A stretch of DNA of 64,000 bases from Pascua guehoae (GCA_001600415.1 BCJX01000003.1:2604761-2668760); one strand, 5' to 3'; positions 23,592 through 35,565 are shown, numbered from the stretch's first letter. Program-made: numbers and translations. The notes: a model not told the origin generated them from the sequence alone.

Positions 23592-26321
23592 CTAATAGGG
23601 GCTGTTCACGATATCGTTGTGAGATTGACGAAGCTTCTTCACCGGAGTCGACAAGGACGCTCGTGGCGCGAGCGAGTCACGAGTAGGCTGAATGGTCAGC
23701 AAGATCTAGAACAATCACACGGGCCTCTGCATTCTGCGCAGCCTCCGCAGTCGTAACTCACCCTAGCGAGATCACGCTTGTTCGCCATTAAGACATTGTG
23801 CTCAAGGGCGACAATAATGTTCTTGTCGGCGCCAAACTTGAAGTTGTCGGCGACAACACGCGAGTCGTACTTCTTGATCTGATAGTCGTCTGTACGGCCC
23901 TGCTTGAGACGGCGGAAGTTCCATGTGATGACATACTTGCCCGTCGATGTCACAATCGTCTTCTCGGCCTCATTCAATCCAGTGTTGAAGCGAGCGGGAG
24001 TAAAGGATACAGGGTCCTCCATGTACGCGAGGTGCTCAGGCTTGAGCTGCAGACGACGCGGCACGGGCTTGCTGTCCGCCGGGAAGCTCCGATCAAAGCC
24101 AAGGCTGCCCTTGTACCTTCCGTCGCCAATCAAAGTGTCAATGAGGAGGAGGTACGTCTTGCACGTTGCGACAAGCCAACGGCCGTCGGCAGACACGTCG
24201 ACGCCGATAATTGGGTCGCCAAGAGCGGGAAGCGCAGTCTTTGCGTTCTTGCCGATCGTGTCGAACAGGCGAATGTCACCCTTGTTGCTCGCCACTGCGA
24301 GCTTGCCGCTCTCGGTTGTGGCCGCAGCCGAAAAGTCGTTCTTCGATGCGTATTGCTTGAACTGGCTCTCGACGAGCTTGTTGCCAGCAACACGTGGGTC
24401 GATACGGAAGATGCCGTTGTGCGAGTGGCCGATGAGCGTCTGTTGGGGGTTCATCTGAGCGTACTTGGAGCTATTGTCAGCCACCGTCATGCACAGCCGA
24501 CCTACTCGGGGAGAATGTTGTCGACATTAACCTCGTCCGACACCTTCCATTCGTCGACAATCTTGCCATATTCGAGATCCATCCGGAACAGCGAGTTCTG
24601 GTGGGTGGGGTCGAGAAGCAGCATGTCGGCGTCCTGGTTGTGGAGCATGATCTGGGGTCAGCACACATCATGCCAAGTTGACCCACCTTCTTCGGCGCAA
24701 AGCTCTTGCCTTCCATGTCCTTGACGCGGTCAATGGCGGTCCTAAACTTGACCTTGTTGTGGTCGTGCGAAAAGACACCAATCATGTTACCACGGGTGAC
24801 GAACGACATGTCGTTCTTGTAGCCGATGGCGAGTTGCTCGTTCTTTGAACCGCGAGCAAACTCCTCAGAGTCGCTCGAGTCATCGTACTCGTCCTGCGAT
24901 GGCTCCTCGTCGTATTCTTCTTCCTCCTCTGGCTGCTCCTCCTCTTCTTCAGCGGCGTCGGCCATCTCAATGTCGCCGTCGCCGTACGCGTCCTGAATAT
25001 AGCGCTGCTCGACCGCCTTTTGCGTCTTGCCAAAGTTCATCTGGTTCTTGTTCTCCCACATGAAAATGGTGAACTTTTCCTTCCACTCGGCAAAGACAGC
25101 TTCGTCGAAACGAAGACACCACGTCATGCCAGGCAGGCCATCAGTTTCGCGGAAAGTGAACATGAACGCGTTGTTGGCCTGGTATGAGCTCCACTTTGAT
25201 ATTTCGTTTAGCTCACCATGTCGAAACGGGGGTTCATCTCAGAGTCGATGGGGACCGAAATGAACGGCGTCTTGCCCTTGCGGACAATAATCCACGCTAA
25301 ATGTCAGCCGCGTGCCATGCACAGTAATGCCACATACTGTCATAGTCGCCGTTGGACGCCATTTGCACGTCGACTTCCTTCTCCTGAATGACGAATACGT
25401 CCGTCTCGGTGTCGAACAGATACAGCTCGCCCTTGACCTCGTGAAGAATGGGGACATCCTTAAAGGGGTCCTCCTCTTCCTCCTCCGCGGCGGCTGGTTC
25501 GGCAGCGTCAAGAGCCGCCCCGACCTTCCTGGGCGAAGGTTGCTCAATCTCAACATATTTGAGAGCCTCGAGGTCCTTTTCCGTGGCGAGATCGTGCGAG
25601 CGCTGGAATTTCTGGCTGTCAGCAAGCCATGTAACGTATATTCCTTACCCTCTCATAAATGCAGTGCAGGAGAGTCACCTCGAAGACCTTGCTGGTCGCC
25701 GCCCCCACAGACTACGGTCAGCTCATGCTCGAATTTGATAGACCTACCTTGCTGCACACAAACTCCCAAAGGTCGCCTTCGTCGCCACTGAGATCGCGCC
25801 AAGCGCAGGTAGCATCACCGTCCAGCGAGCCAAACCGGAAACCAAGGGCCTGGTCAATGAGGAAGACACGCTCGTCGTCGGCTGCGGCGTAAGTATTTCG
25901 GGTATGCCACAAACACTCACTTTCAGCGTCTTCCTCCAGGAGCTGCTCTTCACCCTCCTCGTATGCACGGGTCACAACGAGTTGGTACTGGTACTCGATG
26001 CCAGTGCGACGAATGGTAGCGACCGCGTCCTTGAAGCTAAAGGTATCAGTACACCACACACACCGTGGCAGCTTGCGCCTCGTGGGGCGCCGCGGTCACG
26101 CACATGCACTCGCGAGAACCCTTGATGCTGTCTGGGCGGACGAGATAGAGCTGACCGGCAGGTATCTGGATGAGTTCGGGGTTGGCTGGGTTACCTGAAT
26201 GTGAGTGAGGGAAGGTGGACGGCGACGTACCCCACATCTGCCCAAAGACTGAGAAGGTCAACAAAACTGGTGCGGGTGCGAGGAAGGGAAGGTAGGACTC
26301 ACGGGACTTGAGGACAAACAT
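23592..26321 (-). CDS. VID27: Vid27 family protein (vacuolar import and degradation)
   Basis: Cytoplasmic protein of the VID27 family, linked in yeast to vacuole import and degradation; the biochemical role is unclear. Twelve exons give 745 residues, in the usual size range. The N-terminus is MFVLKSLFGQMWGNPANPEL, assembled from a 19-nt exon, an 18-nt exon (about 26231-26248) and exon 3. Family text follows: QIPAGQLYLVRPDSIKG, KDAVATIRRTGIEYQYQL, then a PH-like region. A very acidic stretch (EEEEEQPEEEEEYDEEPSQ) separates it from the C-terminal propeller domain (QTLIGHSHNGIFRIDPR, GDIRLFDTIG, VVADNFKFGADKNIIVALEH). The last exon (23592-23687) supplies PTRDSLAPRASLSTPVKKL. All introns are 35-74 nt. 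It is divergent from RPT2. Confidence 0.94.
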
Positions 26322-27025
26322 TGCTGCCGTCGGTGCGGAGTGGTGGAATGCGTGGGACGAAGGAGAAGGGCGCTGCCGAGTATGGAGAATGTGGGTGGGG
26401 GGATGTGAGGGGAAAAGGGAAAGGAAGAGAGGGATGAAGAGATGATGATAGTCGGGGTGGTGTTTGTGACGAAAGAGGTCTGTGATGTGATGTGATTGTT
26501 GGGTCGGTAGGTAGGTGCCCGCCGTTTTGAATGCTGCTAAGGCGTGTGTATCCATCCAGTGGCCAGTGGCGTGGGTTGGGTTGGGGGTTGGGTGGCGACA
26601 GACCAAGCAAACACTCTGGCCCACCGCCATTGACGGGACTTGGCCCAGGCAGAGCACAGGGTCAAAAAGGGACGCGCTCCTTCTGTCGACGTACGCGATA
26701 TCAGTATCAGGCACAAGCTCCAAATGAGCACAATAGGCCTGCGTCTTGCAAAGCTGTCTGAGCTCGAGGGCGTGACGTATTTCACAACATTGGGCGAGCC
26801 TAACGATATTAATGACGTGAATATATAGCCCCAATTTTATCAATCTTCTCAGGCGTCCACCGCGCATGACGGAAGCAAATGGATTGATGACCGCACGCTC
26901 ACGCGTTCGTTGTCTGGTGCTCGAGTGATGCGTGATGGAACGCCGTCATTCACAAAGGTCAATACCAACTTCGTCCTCGACACTACCTCCAACCCCATCT
27001 TCCTCACTCTACTCTTCCTTTCACA
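26322..27025. promoter_or_regulatory. Divergent promoter region VID27 / RPT2
   Basis: About 700 bases between divergent start codons. No coding exon is supportable. I looked for the yeast proteasome-associated control element GGTGGCAAA and did not find it. Confidence 0.5.
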
Positions 27026-28591
27026 ATGGTGGGTCACTTTCATGATCAAGGACGCTACGTGCTAACAGAACCAGGGTCAGGGACAATCCATGGGGCAGAA
27101 GCCCGGCGGCGCAAAGGACAACAAGGACAAGGAGAAGGTGTGTGACCGGGCTTGTTCATGTTTTGCTGACCATTACAGAAGAAGCCCAAGTGGGAACCGC
27201 CAGTGCCGACGCGCGTGGGCAAGAAGAAGAGGCGCGGACCCGATGCTGCGACGCGACTGCCACCCGTGTTCCCGACGACGCGATGCAAGCTCAAGATGCT
27301 CAAGATGGAGCGCATTAAAGACTACCTGTTGATGGAGGAAGAGTTTGTGGTCAACCAGGCTGCGCTGGCTGGTGAGGACCGCACAGCAGCGGACCGGTCG
27401 GTCGTCGACGAGCTCCGTGGCTCGCCTATGGGTGTCGGCTCTCTCGAGGAGATTATCGACGACGACCACGCGATTGTGTCGTCTGGCAACGGCCCCGAGT
27501 TCTACGTTGGCATCATGTCGTTTGTCGACAAGGACCTGCTCGAGCCTGGATGCTCGGTTCTGCTTCACCACAAGACGCACGCGATTGTTGGTGTCCTGGC
27601 CGACGACACGGACCCGATGGTCTCGGTCATGAAGCTCGACAAGGCGCCGACCGAGAGCTACGCCGACATTGGTGGACTGGAATCCCAGATCCAGGAGATC
27701 AAGGAGTCGGTCGAGCTTCCTCTCACCCATCCCGAGCTCTACGAAGAGATGGGTATCCGCGCACCAAAGGGTGTCATTCTCTACGGTGTTCCCGGTACCG
27801 GCAAGACGCTGCTGGCCAAGGCGGTTGCCAACCAGACGTCGGCCACCTTCCTCCGCATCGTCGGCTCTGAGCTTATCCAAAAGTACCTCGGTGACGGCCC
27901 CAAGCTCGTGCGCGAGCTATTCCGTGTCGCCGAGGAGAATGCGCCCAGTATTGTGTTTATCGACGAGATTGACGCGATCGGTACCAAGCGTTATGATTCG
28001 ACATCGGGTGGCGAGCGTGAGATTCAGCGTACCATGCTTGAGCTCCTGAATCAGCTGGACGGCTTTGACGAGCGCGGAGATGTCAAGGTCATCATGGCCA
28101 CCAACCGCGTGCGTAGATAAGAACCTGCGCGACGGCGATCATCTAGCTGACACACCAGATTGAATCACTTGACCCAGCCCTTATCCGTCCCGGCCGTATC
28201 GACCGTAAGATTGGTGAGTCGCGCAGCTGAGCCCTCTCAACCCGGCTGCGTTTCTCCCGCTAACATCAGAATTCCCTCTACCCGACACAAAGACGAAGCG
28301 GCACATTTTCAAGCTGCACACGTCGCGCATGTCGCTCGCCGACGATGTCGACCTCGAGGAGCTCGTCATGACAAAGGACGACCTGTCGGGCGCCGACATC
28401 AAGGCTGTGTGTACCGAGGCGGGTCTTCTCGCGCTCCGCGAACGCCGTATGCGCGTCACAAAGGCCGACTTTACGACTGCGCGCGAGAAGGTGCTGTACC
28501 GGAAGGACGAGAACACTGTGAGTGCCCCACTGGTGGCCAATGAACATGCCAAAGGACTTGCTGACACCAGCCCGCGGGATTGTATCTGTAG
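27026..28591 (+). CDS. RPT2: 26S proteasome regulatory ATPase Rpt2 (S4)
   Basis: AAA+ ATPase of the proteasome base that unfolds substrates and opens the 20S gate. Six exons (start codon alone at 27026-27028, then about 27075-27137, 27179-28108, 28159-28213, 28270-28517, 28571-28591) encode 439 residues, the normal length. The N-terminus MGQGQSMGQ keeps the Gly2 myristoylation signal; the intron falls directly after the ATG. Walker A is GVPGTGKT, Walker [11 protein letters not shown], and the second region of homology includes [20 protein letters not shown]. The C-terminus LYL is the HbYX motif that docks in the 20S alpha ring; it is encoded by a separate 21-nt last exon. UBC7 starts about 250 bp downstream on the same strand. 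Confidence 0.97.
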
Positions 28592-28844
28592 AGGAGAGGA
28601 GACGAGACGTCGCATGCATTGTGTTCTGTACAGAGATAGTAGTGATGCGCACTTGGTGCAGCGTTGAATAGGGCATTGCCGTGGAAAGTGTCGCTCCCAT
28701 GATCCATGCTAGGATGGAGACGTGTGGCGTGGGCTGGCTTCCCCACGGGGAAACCACGTCGCCGCCCCACCCCGGCTATGCGTCCACCTCGGTGTTGACT
28801 CGGAACTGAGACGGATCGCACGACCATCTACTCTCCATCCCATA

Positions 28845-30984
28845 ATGTTCGGCGGCGGCTCCAACCCACGCGCGCAGACGTCGACGGCCGTGCGCCGGTG
28901 AGTCCGAGTACGCCGAGGCGTGGCAAGCGGCGTGACAAGCGAGGCGGCATGTGGGCCGTGTAGACACCGCCCGGGTGCTTTGAGGTTGGGGTGGCGGGAA
29001 GGGGGTAGGTGCGTCACGCCGAGAGAAGCCATGGCGATGCGCGATGGAGTTGGTGTGCTCTCTCGCGTGCTCCGAGGACGACGTCCGGGGACGCAGCACG
29101 CTCGACGTCTCAAGCATTGCAGGCTGCGTCGCAGTCTCGCTGCTGTCGCGTCGCCGCCCGCGCCGCTGCCCTCGCCCCACCTCATGACTTCGGCAACCCT
29201 CCCCCGACATCGTCACAATGACACGCCCGAACCCGTCGTGACCGCAGACACGCTCCCTCATCGCCCCCCTCCTCTTCAGCGCCTCCCAACCCCCGGGGGG
29301 CGTTCTCACACCTCTGCACACCACCCCCCCCCCCCCCCCAATTGCACGCTAACCCCAGTCTGATGAAGGAGTACCGCGACCTCACGGCGGATCCCATCAA
29401 CGACACGCTCACAGCCGGCCCCGTGAGCGAGGACAACATGCTCGAGTGGGAGGCGCTCATCCAGGGACCCGAGGGGACGCCGTATGTGCGTAGCCGTGGC
29501 GGTGGGGCGGAAAGAGGGGTGGTGGAAGTGTGGAAGTGTGGAAGTGTGGAAGGGCTCTGGGGGCGTACGAGAGCGGCGGACAGACGGAGTGGATGGGTGG
29601 TCTGCAGGCTGGGCATCGGGAGGAGGGGGTGGAGCGGCACGAGCGGATGAACAAGGAGCGCAAGGAGAGCAGGGAGAGCAAGGCGGTAAGGAGAGCGAGG
29701 GGGTGAGGAGCGAGAACGAGAGGGAGAGGCACGCGAGCATGCGAAGAGCAGCGGCATACCCTCGGTTTGTGCGCTGCCACCGGGTTCTCGGGATCACGAG
29801 CTGGGACCGCAGTCTCGACTGCTCCCCGTGTTCGTGTCCGTGCCCTCGCCCCGTCTCCGTCTCCGTCAGCTGCGGGTGTCCTGCCTTTCAGTCACCCATG
29901 GCCGCACGCTTGATGGACGTTCCATCAACCCTCTCTCGCTCTCACACCCCTCCCCCCCCCCCCCCCCCCCCCCCCGCCCCGCCCCCCACCCCCCCAAGTC
30001 TCACCCTATCAAGCCGCGTGACACAGCTAACATACAAGGAAGGCGGCGTGTTCGCCGCAAAGCTCTTCTTCGTACGTGCCCCAGCTTGCTCCAGGCCCAA
30101 CTGACGTCGCAGCCGTCAGACTACCCCCTGAACCCGTTCAAGATGGTGTTTGACCCGCCCCTCTTGCACCCGAACAGTGAGTGCGCTTCCTTGTGTGGCG
30201 GCGGCGATGTTGTGCGTTGCCTTGTCGGGCTTTCGTGGGTTAAGGCTCGCTCGTCCTCGGGGCTGTGTTTCGGCGACGTCCTACTTGATTTGCCGTTCCC
30301 ACCCTCGTTCCCTCGCGTCCTCGTTTGTCTTTGACTGCCTCGTTCTCCTTGTTCGCAGCGCCATACATCATCATCCTTGTTGATATCATTGTCAGGATGT
30401 CCTGTCACCAACGCTGCCGAGTTTCTCGCTTCTCGCCCTTGTCCTTCCTTTGCCTCGTCCACTTCCCCGTGACCTCACCCAACACTCACGCCCCCCATCC
30501 CCCCCACGCCACACATACCCGCTTGCCTTGCCGCTCACCCCCAGTCTACCCCAACGGCACAGTGTGCATCTCCATTCTCCACCCGCCCGGCGACGACCCC
30601 CTGCGCTACGAGTCTGCGAGCGAGCGCTGGTCGCCCGTCCAGGGCGTGCGCAGCGTGCTCCTCAGTGTGCTCAGTATGCTCGCCGAGCCGAATATCGAGA
30701 GTGGCGCCGATGTCGAGGTGAGTCGTTTGCAGGGGGTGGGGGACTTGTGTTCCGACGAGGGCAACCGAGGCGTCAGGCCTATGGGCACTGGGCACAATTG
30801 AGTGGCTAGTCGGACCTCTTCACGCGTTGATCACCTTGTCCACCGTTTTCGTTCAAGAGTATTGTTCCCACGGTTCGACCCTCTTGCGGCAGCTGACTCG
30901 CAGTGCTGCAAGCTCTACCGCGACAACAAGGCAGAGTTTGAGCGCCGTGTCCGTGAGCAGGTCCGGTCGCTTCTGGGCCTGTAA
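28845..30984 (+). CDS. UBC7: Ubiquitin-conjugating enzyme E2, Ubc7/UBE2G2 type
   Basis: E2 enzyme of ER-associated degradation. Six exons (about 28845-28897, 29359-29485, 30039-30071, 30113-30176, 30545-30717, 30904-30984) give 176 residues, about 11 more than UBE2G2 at the N-terminus ([13 protein letters not shown]). The catalytic Cys is about residue 100 in [12 protein letters not shown], formed across an intron. The insertion loop typical of Ubc7, [20 protein letters not shown], is present. Other family text is [20 protein letters not shown] and [12 protein letters not shown]. Introns are large (461, 553, 41, 368 and 186 nt), and the first two carry poly-C tracts. No ER anchor is present, so, as in yeast, recruitment through a Cue1-like partner is expected (inference). 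Confidence 0.95.
29324..29339 (+). repeat. Poly-C tract in UBC7 intron 1
   Basis: Sixteen C residues in a row on the sense strand, ending about 19 nt before the exon 2 acceptor. Confidence 0.9.
29952..29975 (+). repeat. Poly-C tract in UBC7 intron 2
   Basis: Twenty-four C residues in a row on the sense strand, followed by more C-rich sequence to 29996, upstream of the acceptor at about 30038. Its true length may be uncertain because such runs are hard to sequence. Confidence 0.85.
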
Positions 30985-31354
30985 ACCTGCATACCGGCCT
31001 GGTTTGGCCATTATCGTCCACGCCCATGCCATGCCGACAGGCTGCTCGTCCGCTCGTTGTAGTGTACCCCACGCCGCCCATACTACCCCCCTATGTGATG
31101 CTCTGTACCCGTACACGTACCCGTACGCATACACGTACGCCTCCGCTGCCGCTGCTCCCAAGTAATTCATCTGGGTATCTAGACAACTCATGTATCGATC
31201 CACGATCCTATGACTCGATGACTCGTCGCAACATATAGTGGGGGTCGGGTGGCCAGCCGGGTCAGTCGCCGCTGCGCCCTGTCCGAGATGGACGGGTCTG
31301 CGCAACTACATTGCCAGCCAAGCCCGCGACTTTGCCATCGTCGAGTACGACCAC
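30985..31354. other. Convergent 3' flanks of UBC7 and SLA2
   Basis: About 370 bases between convergent genes. A short repeat of CGTACC/CGTACA units lies at about 31108-31138. No gene was seen. Confidence 0.6.
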
Positions 31355-34300
31355 CTAGTCGTCCTCGTCCTGGTGGTAGCCCGCACGGCGCATCTCGCCG
31401 AGTCGCCTGCGCGACGCGCCCAGCTCCTTTTCGAGGCGGAGAATCTCGACCTGTTGCTCCATTTCGGCCACCTTGAACTCGTGGCTCGGCATGAGGCTGT
31501 AGTTGATGGATGGCTCGTTGATGTCGTCGTTTGCGATAATCTTGACCTGCTTGACGAGCGCCTTGCACGCGTCCGTGACGGCCTTTGCGGCGAGTTCGAG
31601 GTTTTGTTGCGCGCGCGACATAAGGCTCGCCTTGACACGCGACGCTGCGACGAGCTGCGCGGTCGCTGCCGCCACCTCGTTCGAGGCAACAATCAGCTGC
31701 TCAAACGAGTGCGTGCCCGAAATGACACCGTCGGCGCTCTGGATCAGAAGCGTCGTCGCGTACGCGACCGCCTTGGCCGCCGAGATGAGACCCTCGGTCC
31801 AGCGGTTGTTCTTCTTGTAGAACTGCTGTGTAGACGACGTGCCCTTGCCCTCGCGCACAATCTCCTCCTGGCTCCGCGTCGCGGCCTCCATGAGACGCCC
31901 AATGGCGTTGGTGATCAAGAGGGCCGCGTCGAGGATGGCGTCGTGGACAGTAGCCTCAAGCTTGTCAAACTTGTCCTTGGGGCGTTCCCTCAGTGCCTGG
32001 AGACGCGCAGTCTGCTCGGCAATCGTACGCGCCGCACTCTCCATCTCGTGCGTGACAATGTCGCCCAGGTCACCGTTGGCGTTGGTCAGCGACGACTTGG
32101 CCTTGGGGACGTAGGTCTCGACGGCCTCGGAGAGCTTTGACAGCGCATTGCGAGCCTCGGCGTTCATGCGCAGCGCAACCTCCTCCTTGTTGCCGCCGCC
32201 CATGAGCTTGTACGACTGGAGGTTGAGGAAGAAGCGCTGTCCAATGTCACCCGCCTGCTTGGCGACGCGCACGAGCTTGTCAGACGCCTCGTCCGACTCG
32301 GTAAGCCGCGTAATACCCTTGGTCGCGAGGATAGACTCGAAGAGCGACTGGGCAAACTCGTTGGCCGTCTTGATGACGTCGACGTGGCCACCACCGCTCT
32401 TGCGGCTGAGGTACAGGTTGAACGTCGACGCAAACTCGGTCGCGTTGGTCATTGCCTTTTCAATCAGCGACAGCGTAAACTGCGGCGTGGCAGACGTGTT
32501 TCCGCCCTGCGTCGGCGCCTCGAGCTCGTAAATGGCGTCGTCAACCTTTTGCACACACGCCTGGAGAATCGAGTCAATGATCGCGTTGAGCTCCTTGCGG
32601 TGGTCGAGAATGAGCGTGTCGACCTGAGCATCAAACGTGGTCGACGTCTCGCCCTGCGTCACACGCAGGTCACCGAGCTCCTTGAGCGCCTGGTCCATGC
32701 CCTCCTGCATGATGAGCAGCTCCTGCTCCTTCTCTTCGATCTGGCGCGCAGTGTCCGACTCCTTGTTGTCGAGCTTGTCAAGGAGTTCGTCGATCTGCAT
32801 CTGCTTGGACTGGGAGTCATGTTAGCAAGAGTCAAAAATATGACGATTGTGGTGCCTGCCAAACTGTATACTCACGCGCAGCGAGTCCTCGAGCTCGGAG
32901 ATCTGGCGGTTGTACTTGCTCATAACCGACGACACCTCGCTGCTCTTGTTGCGCGACGCGTCCTCTGCGCGCTCGTTGGCAAACGAGAGCTCGCGCTTGA
33001 CGCGGTCAATGTCCTCCTTGTGGCTCGACTTTACGCGGTCGACCTCGTAGCGTGCGCGGTCGCGCTCGCGGATCATGTCGGCCAGCTCGAGGTTCTTGGC
33101 CTTAACGTCGCGCTCCATGCGCTCCATCTTGTCAATGGCCTCCTGCGCAGAGTTGGCCTTGAGCTGGAAGCCCTTGGAGCGGTTGAGCAGGTCGAGATGC
33201 TCGCCACGCAGCTGCGAGTAGAGCTTGGCCAGCGCCTCGTACTTGTTCTTCCACACCTCAATCTGCCGTTGGAGGTTGGCAATGAGCTCGTCCTTTGCGT
33301 TCATCTGCGCGCCGACGTTGGCGCCAATCATCGACAGCTCGTTCTCGAGCGACTTGACGCGCCGGTCGTACTGCTCGAGCAGCATCTGGTCGCGCTCGTA
33401 CTGTCCACGCATGGTGAGCATCTCACGCTCGAGTTGAGCAACCGCGCCCTGGTTCTGCTGCTGCCACTGCGCAGTCATCTGCTCGCGCATGAGCTGCTCC
33501 TGGGCTTGGCGTTCGCGCTCTGCCTGCTGACGCTGCATTTCCGCAAACTCGGCCTCTTGGCGAGCCTTTTCCTCCTCCTGCTTGCGCTTCTCTGTATCGC
33601 GCTGCGCCTCGAGCGCCTTTTGCTTGCGCTCGTACTCCTCGAGCATCCGCCGCTGCTCCTCAATCTCGCCCTGCGTAGCGGCAGGCGAATCGGACCGGGG
33701 AATCTCCTTTGGTGTCTCCTTGCGGGGTGCCGCAGCAGCGGCGATTTTTGGGCGCTGTGGCAGGTCGGGCGCCTCGCCACTAAAGTCCATCAGGTTGGGT
33801 GGCTCCTGTCCGAGCTTGGGAACATTGATGAGACCCGTCAGGTACTTGAGGTTGGAGCACTCATAGTAGAAGCGGCGGAGGTTGTAGTGCTGGTGGTTGT
33901 AGCGCTCGCGGAGGGGCTGGAGAGCGTCGGCAGCGTCGGTGCGGCGGAACATGGCACGCATCATGCTCGTAATGAACTTGTAGATGCCAAAGCTCTCCTT
34001 GACAAGCGGCACGAGCGCCGAGATGCGGCACTCATTGTTGGCCGACCCGCGGAAGTGAGCAAAGATGAGCTTTTGGAACGACTCGATCTGGTCCTGCAGC
34101 GTCATGAGGTCGGTGATCGTCTCGTATCCTTCGTTCGGGTCGTCAATGTTCTTGAGCGAGATGTACTCCTCATACTCGAACAAGCCGTTGAATTCGGGGT
34201 GGTGGCGGTGGAAGCGGAGCTTGGATAACAGGAACGCAGTGTACGCGCGGATCAGCGCACCGTAGCCCTTCTGGCCATCGCCGCCCACTGTGCGACCACA

Positions 34301-35046
34301 TGTCTCGAGCCAGCCCGTCTGCGCGTGCGCCTCCTTGATGGTCTACGAGTGGGTGAGCGAGCGTGCGTGCGTCATCTCAAGTGCAGCGAGAGGGGACGGT
34401 GGTGACGTTGAACGCCCTTCCATCGGGTGTGCACCGCATTCCATGCTCTGTGGAGCATGCTGGCTGTGACGCTCTCCCCGCAGATTTCCGCAGCATCCGC
34501 AGAGCAGGGGCTGTGCTGACATGACGACGACGACAACAACGACGACGTACCACTGGGTGACCCTCCTGCAGGAGTTTGTGAACGAGGATGAGCGCCTTGA
34601 ACGTCTGCACCTCATCGGTCAGGATGGGCTGGGTGCGCAGGCCGTTCCAAACAGACAGCGACGAGTGGTAGTCCCAGGTGTAGACGATGCACTCTGTTGT
34701 TTGTGTCAGTTTGTGATGCGCGCGCACATGACGGCCAGTGGCACCGGCAAGGCCCCTATTGTCCTACGCACTTCGGACATGCTTTTGCTCTGTATCGTCG
34801 TCAACACCATTCTATCCCACATGGTAGTTTGGGCTTACTCGGCGCCGTCTCTTCGGGGCTCGTTGCCTTCTTGATGTTGAGACTGAGCTCGGCCTCGGTC
34901 TTGTCCTTGTCGACGGGGCGTGTTGGCTGGTGGCCAGGTCCCGGCGGGCGGCCACCGTATGGACCGTCTTCGTAGTCCTGCTCGTGGCGCCTGCCGCTGA
35001 ACCTTTTGGGTAAGCGTTTGATGGGGAGCTGTCTGTCGACTTACAT
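31355..35046 (-). CDS. SLA2: Sla2/End4 (HIP1R-like) endocytic adaptor
   Basis: Links clathrin coats and PtdIns(4,5)P2 membranes to actin during endocytosis. Five exons give 1076 residues, the normal length: two bases of the start codon at 35045-35046, then about 34839-35002, 34551-34693, 32876-34342 and 31355-32809. The start codon is split: exon 1 ends AT, followed by GTAAGT, and exon 2 begins with G, giving MFSGRRHEQDYEDG. The ANTH domain spans about 40-310 (LNIKKATSPEE, CIVYTWDYHSSLSVWNGLRT). A Gln/Glu-rich coiled coil follows (about 370-740, with runs such as RKQKALEAQRDTEKRKQEEE). The C-terminal talin-like I/LWEQ (THATCH) actin-binding module covers about 830-1076 (WTEGLISAAKAVAYATTLLI). 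The protein ends HQDEDD. Confidence 0.96.
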
Positions 35047-35565
35047 GGTGAGATGGGGGAGTGGTGTGATGGGATTGGAGATTAGGCGAAGGGGGATGTG
35101 GATGTCTCGAGTGTGGGTACGGGCTGCGCGTGTGCACAGGATCAATGAGGCTGGCAGGCTGGCTGGTGGCAGGGGGCAGGGGCAGGCAGCTCGACATGAG
35201 CCGTCGGAGACTCGGGGGTGCCTCTCAGCTCGCCAGGACCCTTTGGCCCACAGTGCCAGCCAGCACATGGAGAGTGTGGCCCCACGTACTGTATGACGTG
35301 GTTGATCTGCTACTCTACTCTATCTACGGCAATAATAATAAAATAGCAGGCCTACTAATAAACAATGAGCCGACGAATTAGGCCCCCAAAGGCGACCTCC
35401 ACTTTGCCACGTGGATGCGGTGCATGTTGCTTCTTGCCCTCTGCACTGCACCCACCGCGCCTGGCGTTGCGTGTCACCATCGTCACTACTCCTGTTACAG
35501 TTACTAAACTAGATTCCAATCCATCCATCCCTTCTTCTCTCTACCATTGACAACCCGCCTCCACA
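35047..35565. promoter_or_regulatory. Divergent promoter region SLA2 / YIPF6-like
   Basis: About 520 bases between divergent genes. An A/T-rich patch (CAATAATAATAAAATAG) lies at about 35330-35346. No coding exon is supportable. Confidence 0.5.

Noticed and set aside
23798..24724. 308-codon open frame opposite VID27
   Set aside because: Antisense shadow of the VID27 C-terminal exons and a short intron.
26322..27025. Proteasome-associated control element (GGTGGCAAA) upstream of RPT2
   Set aside because: Not found on either strand in the interval.
32384..34228. Long open frame (614 codons) on the plus strand opposite SLA2
   Set aside because: It mirrors the SLA2 exon; GC-rich codon use with few T/A-ending codons makes long antisense frames. 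The translation is Leu/Val/Arg-rich with no domain.
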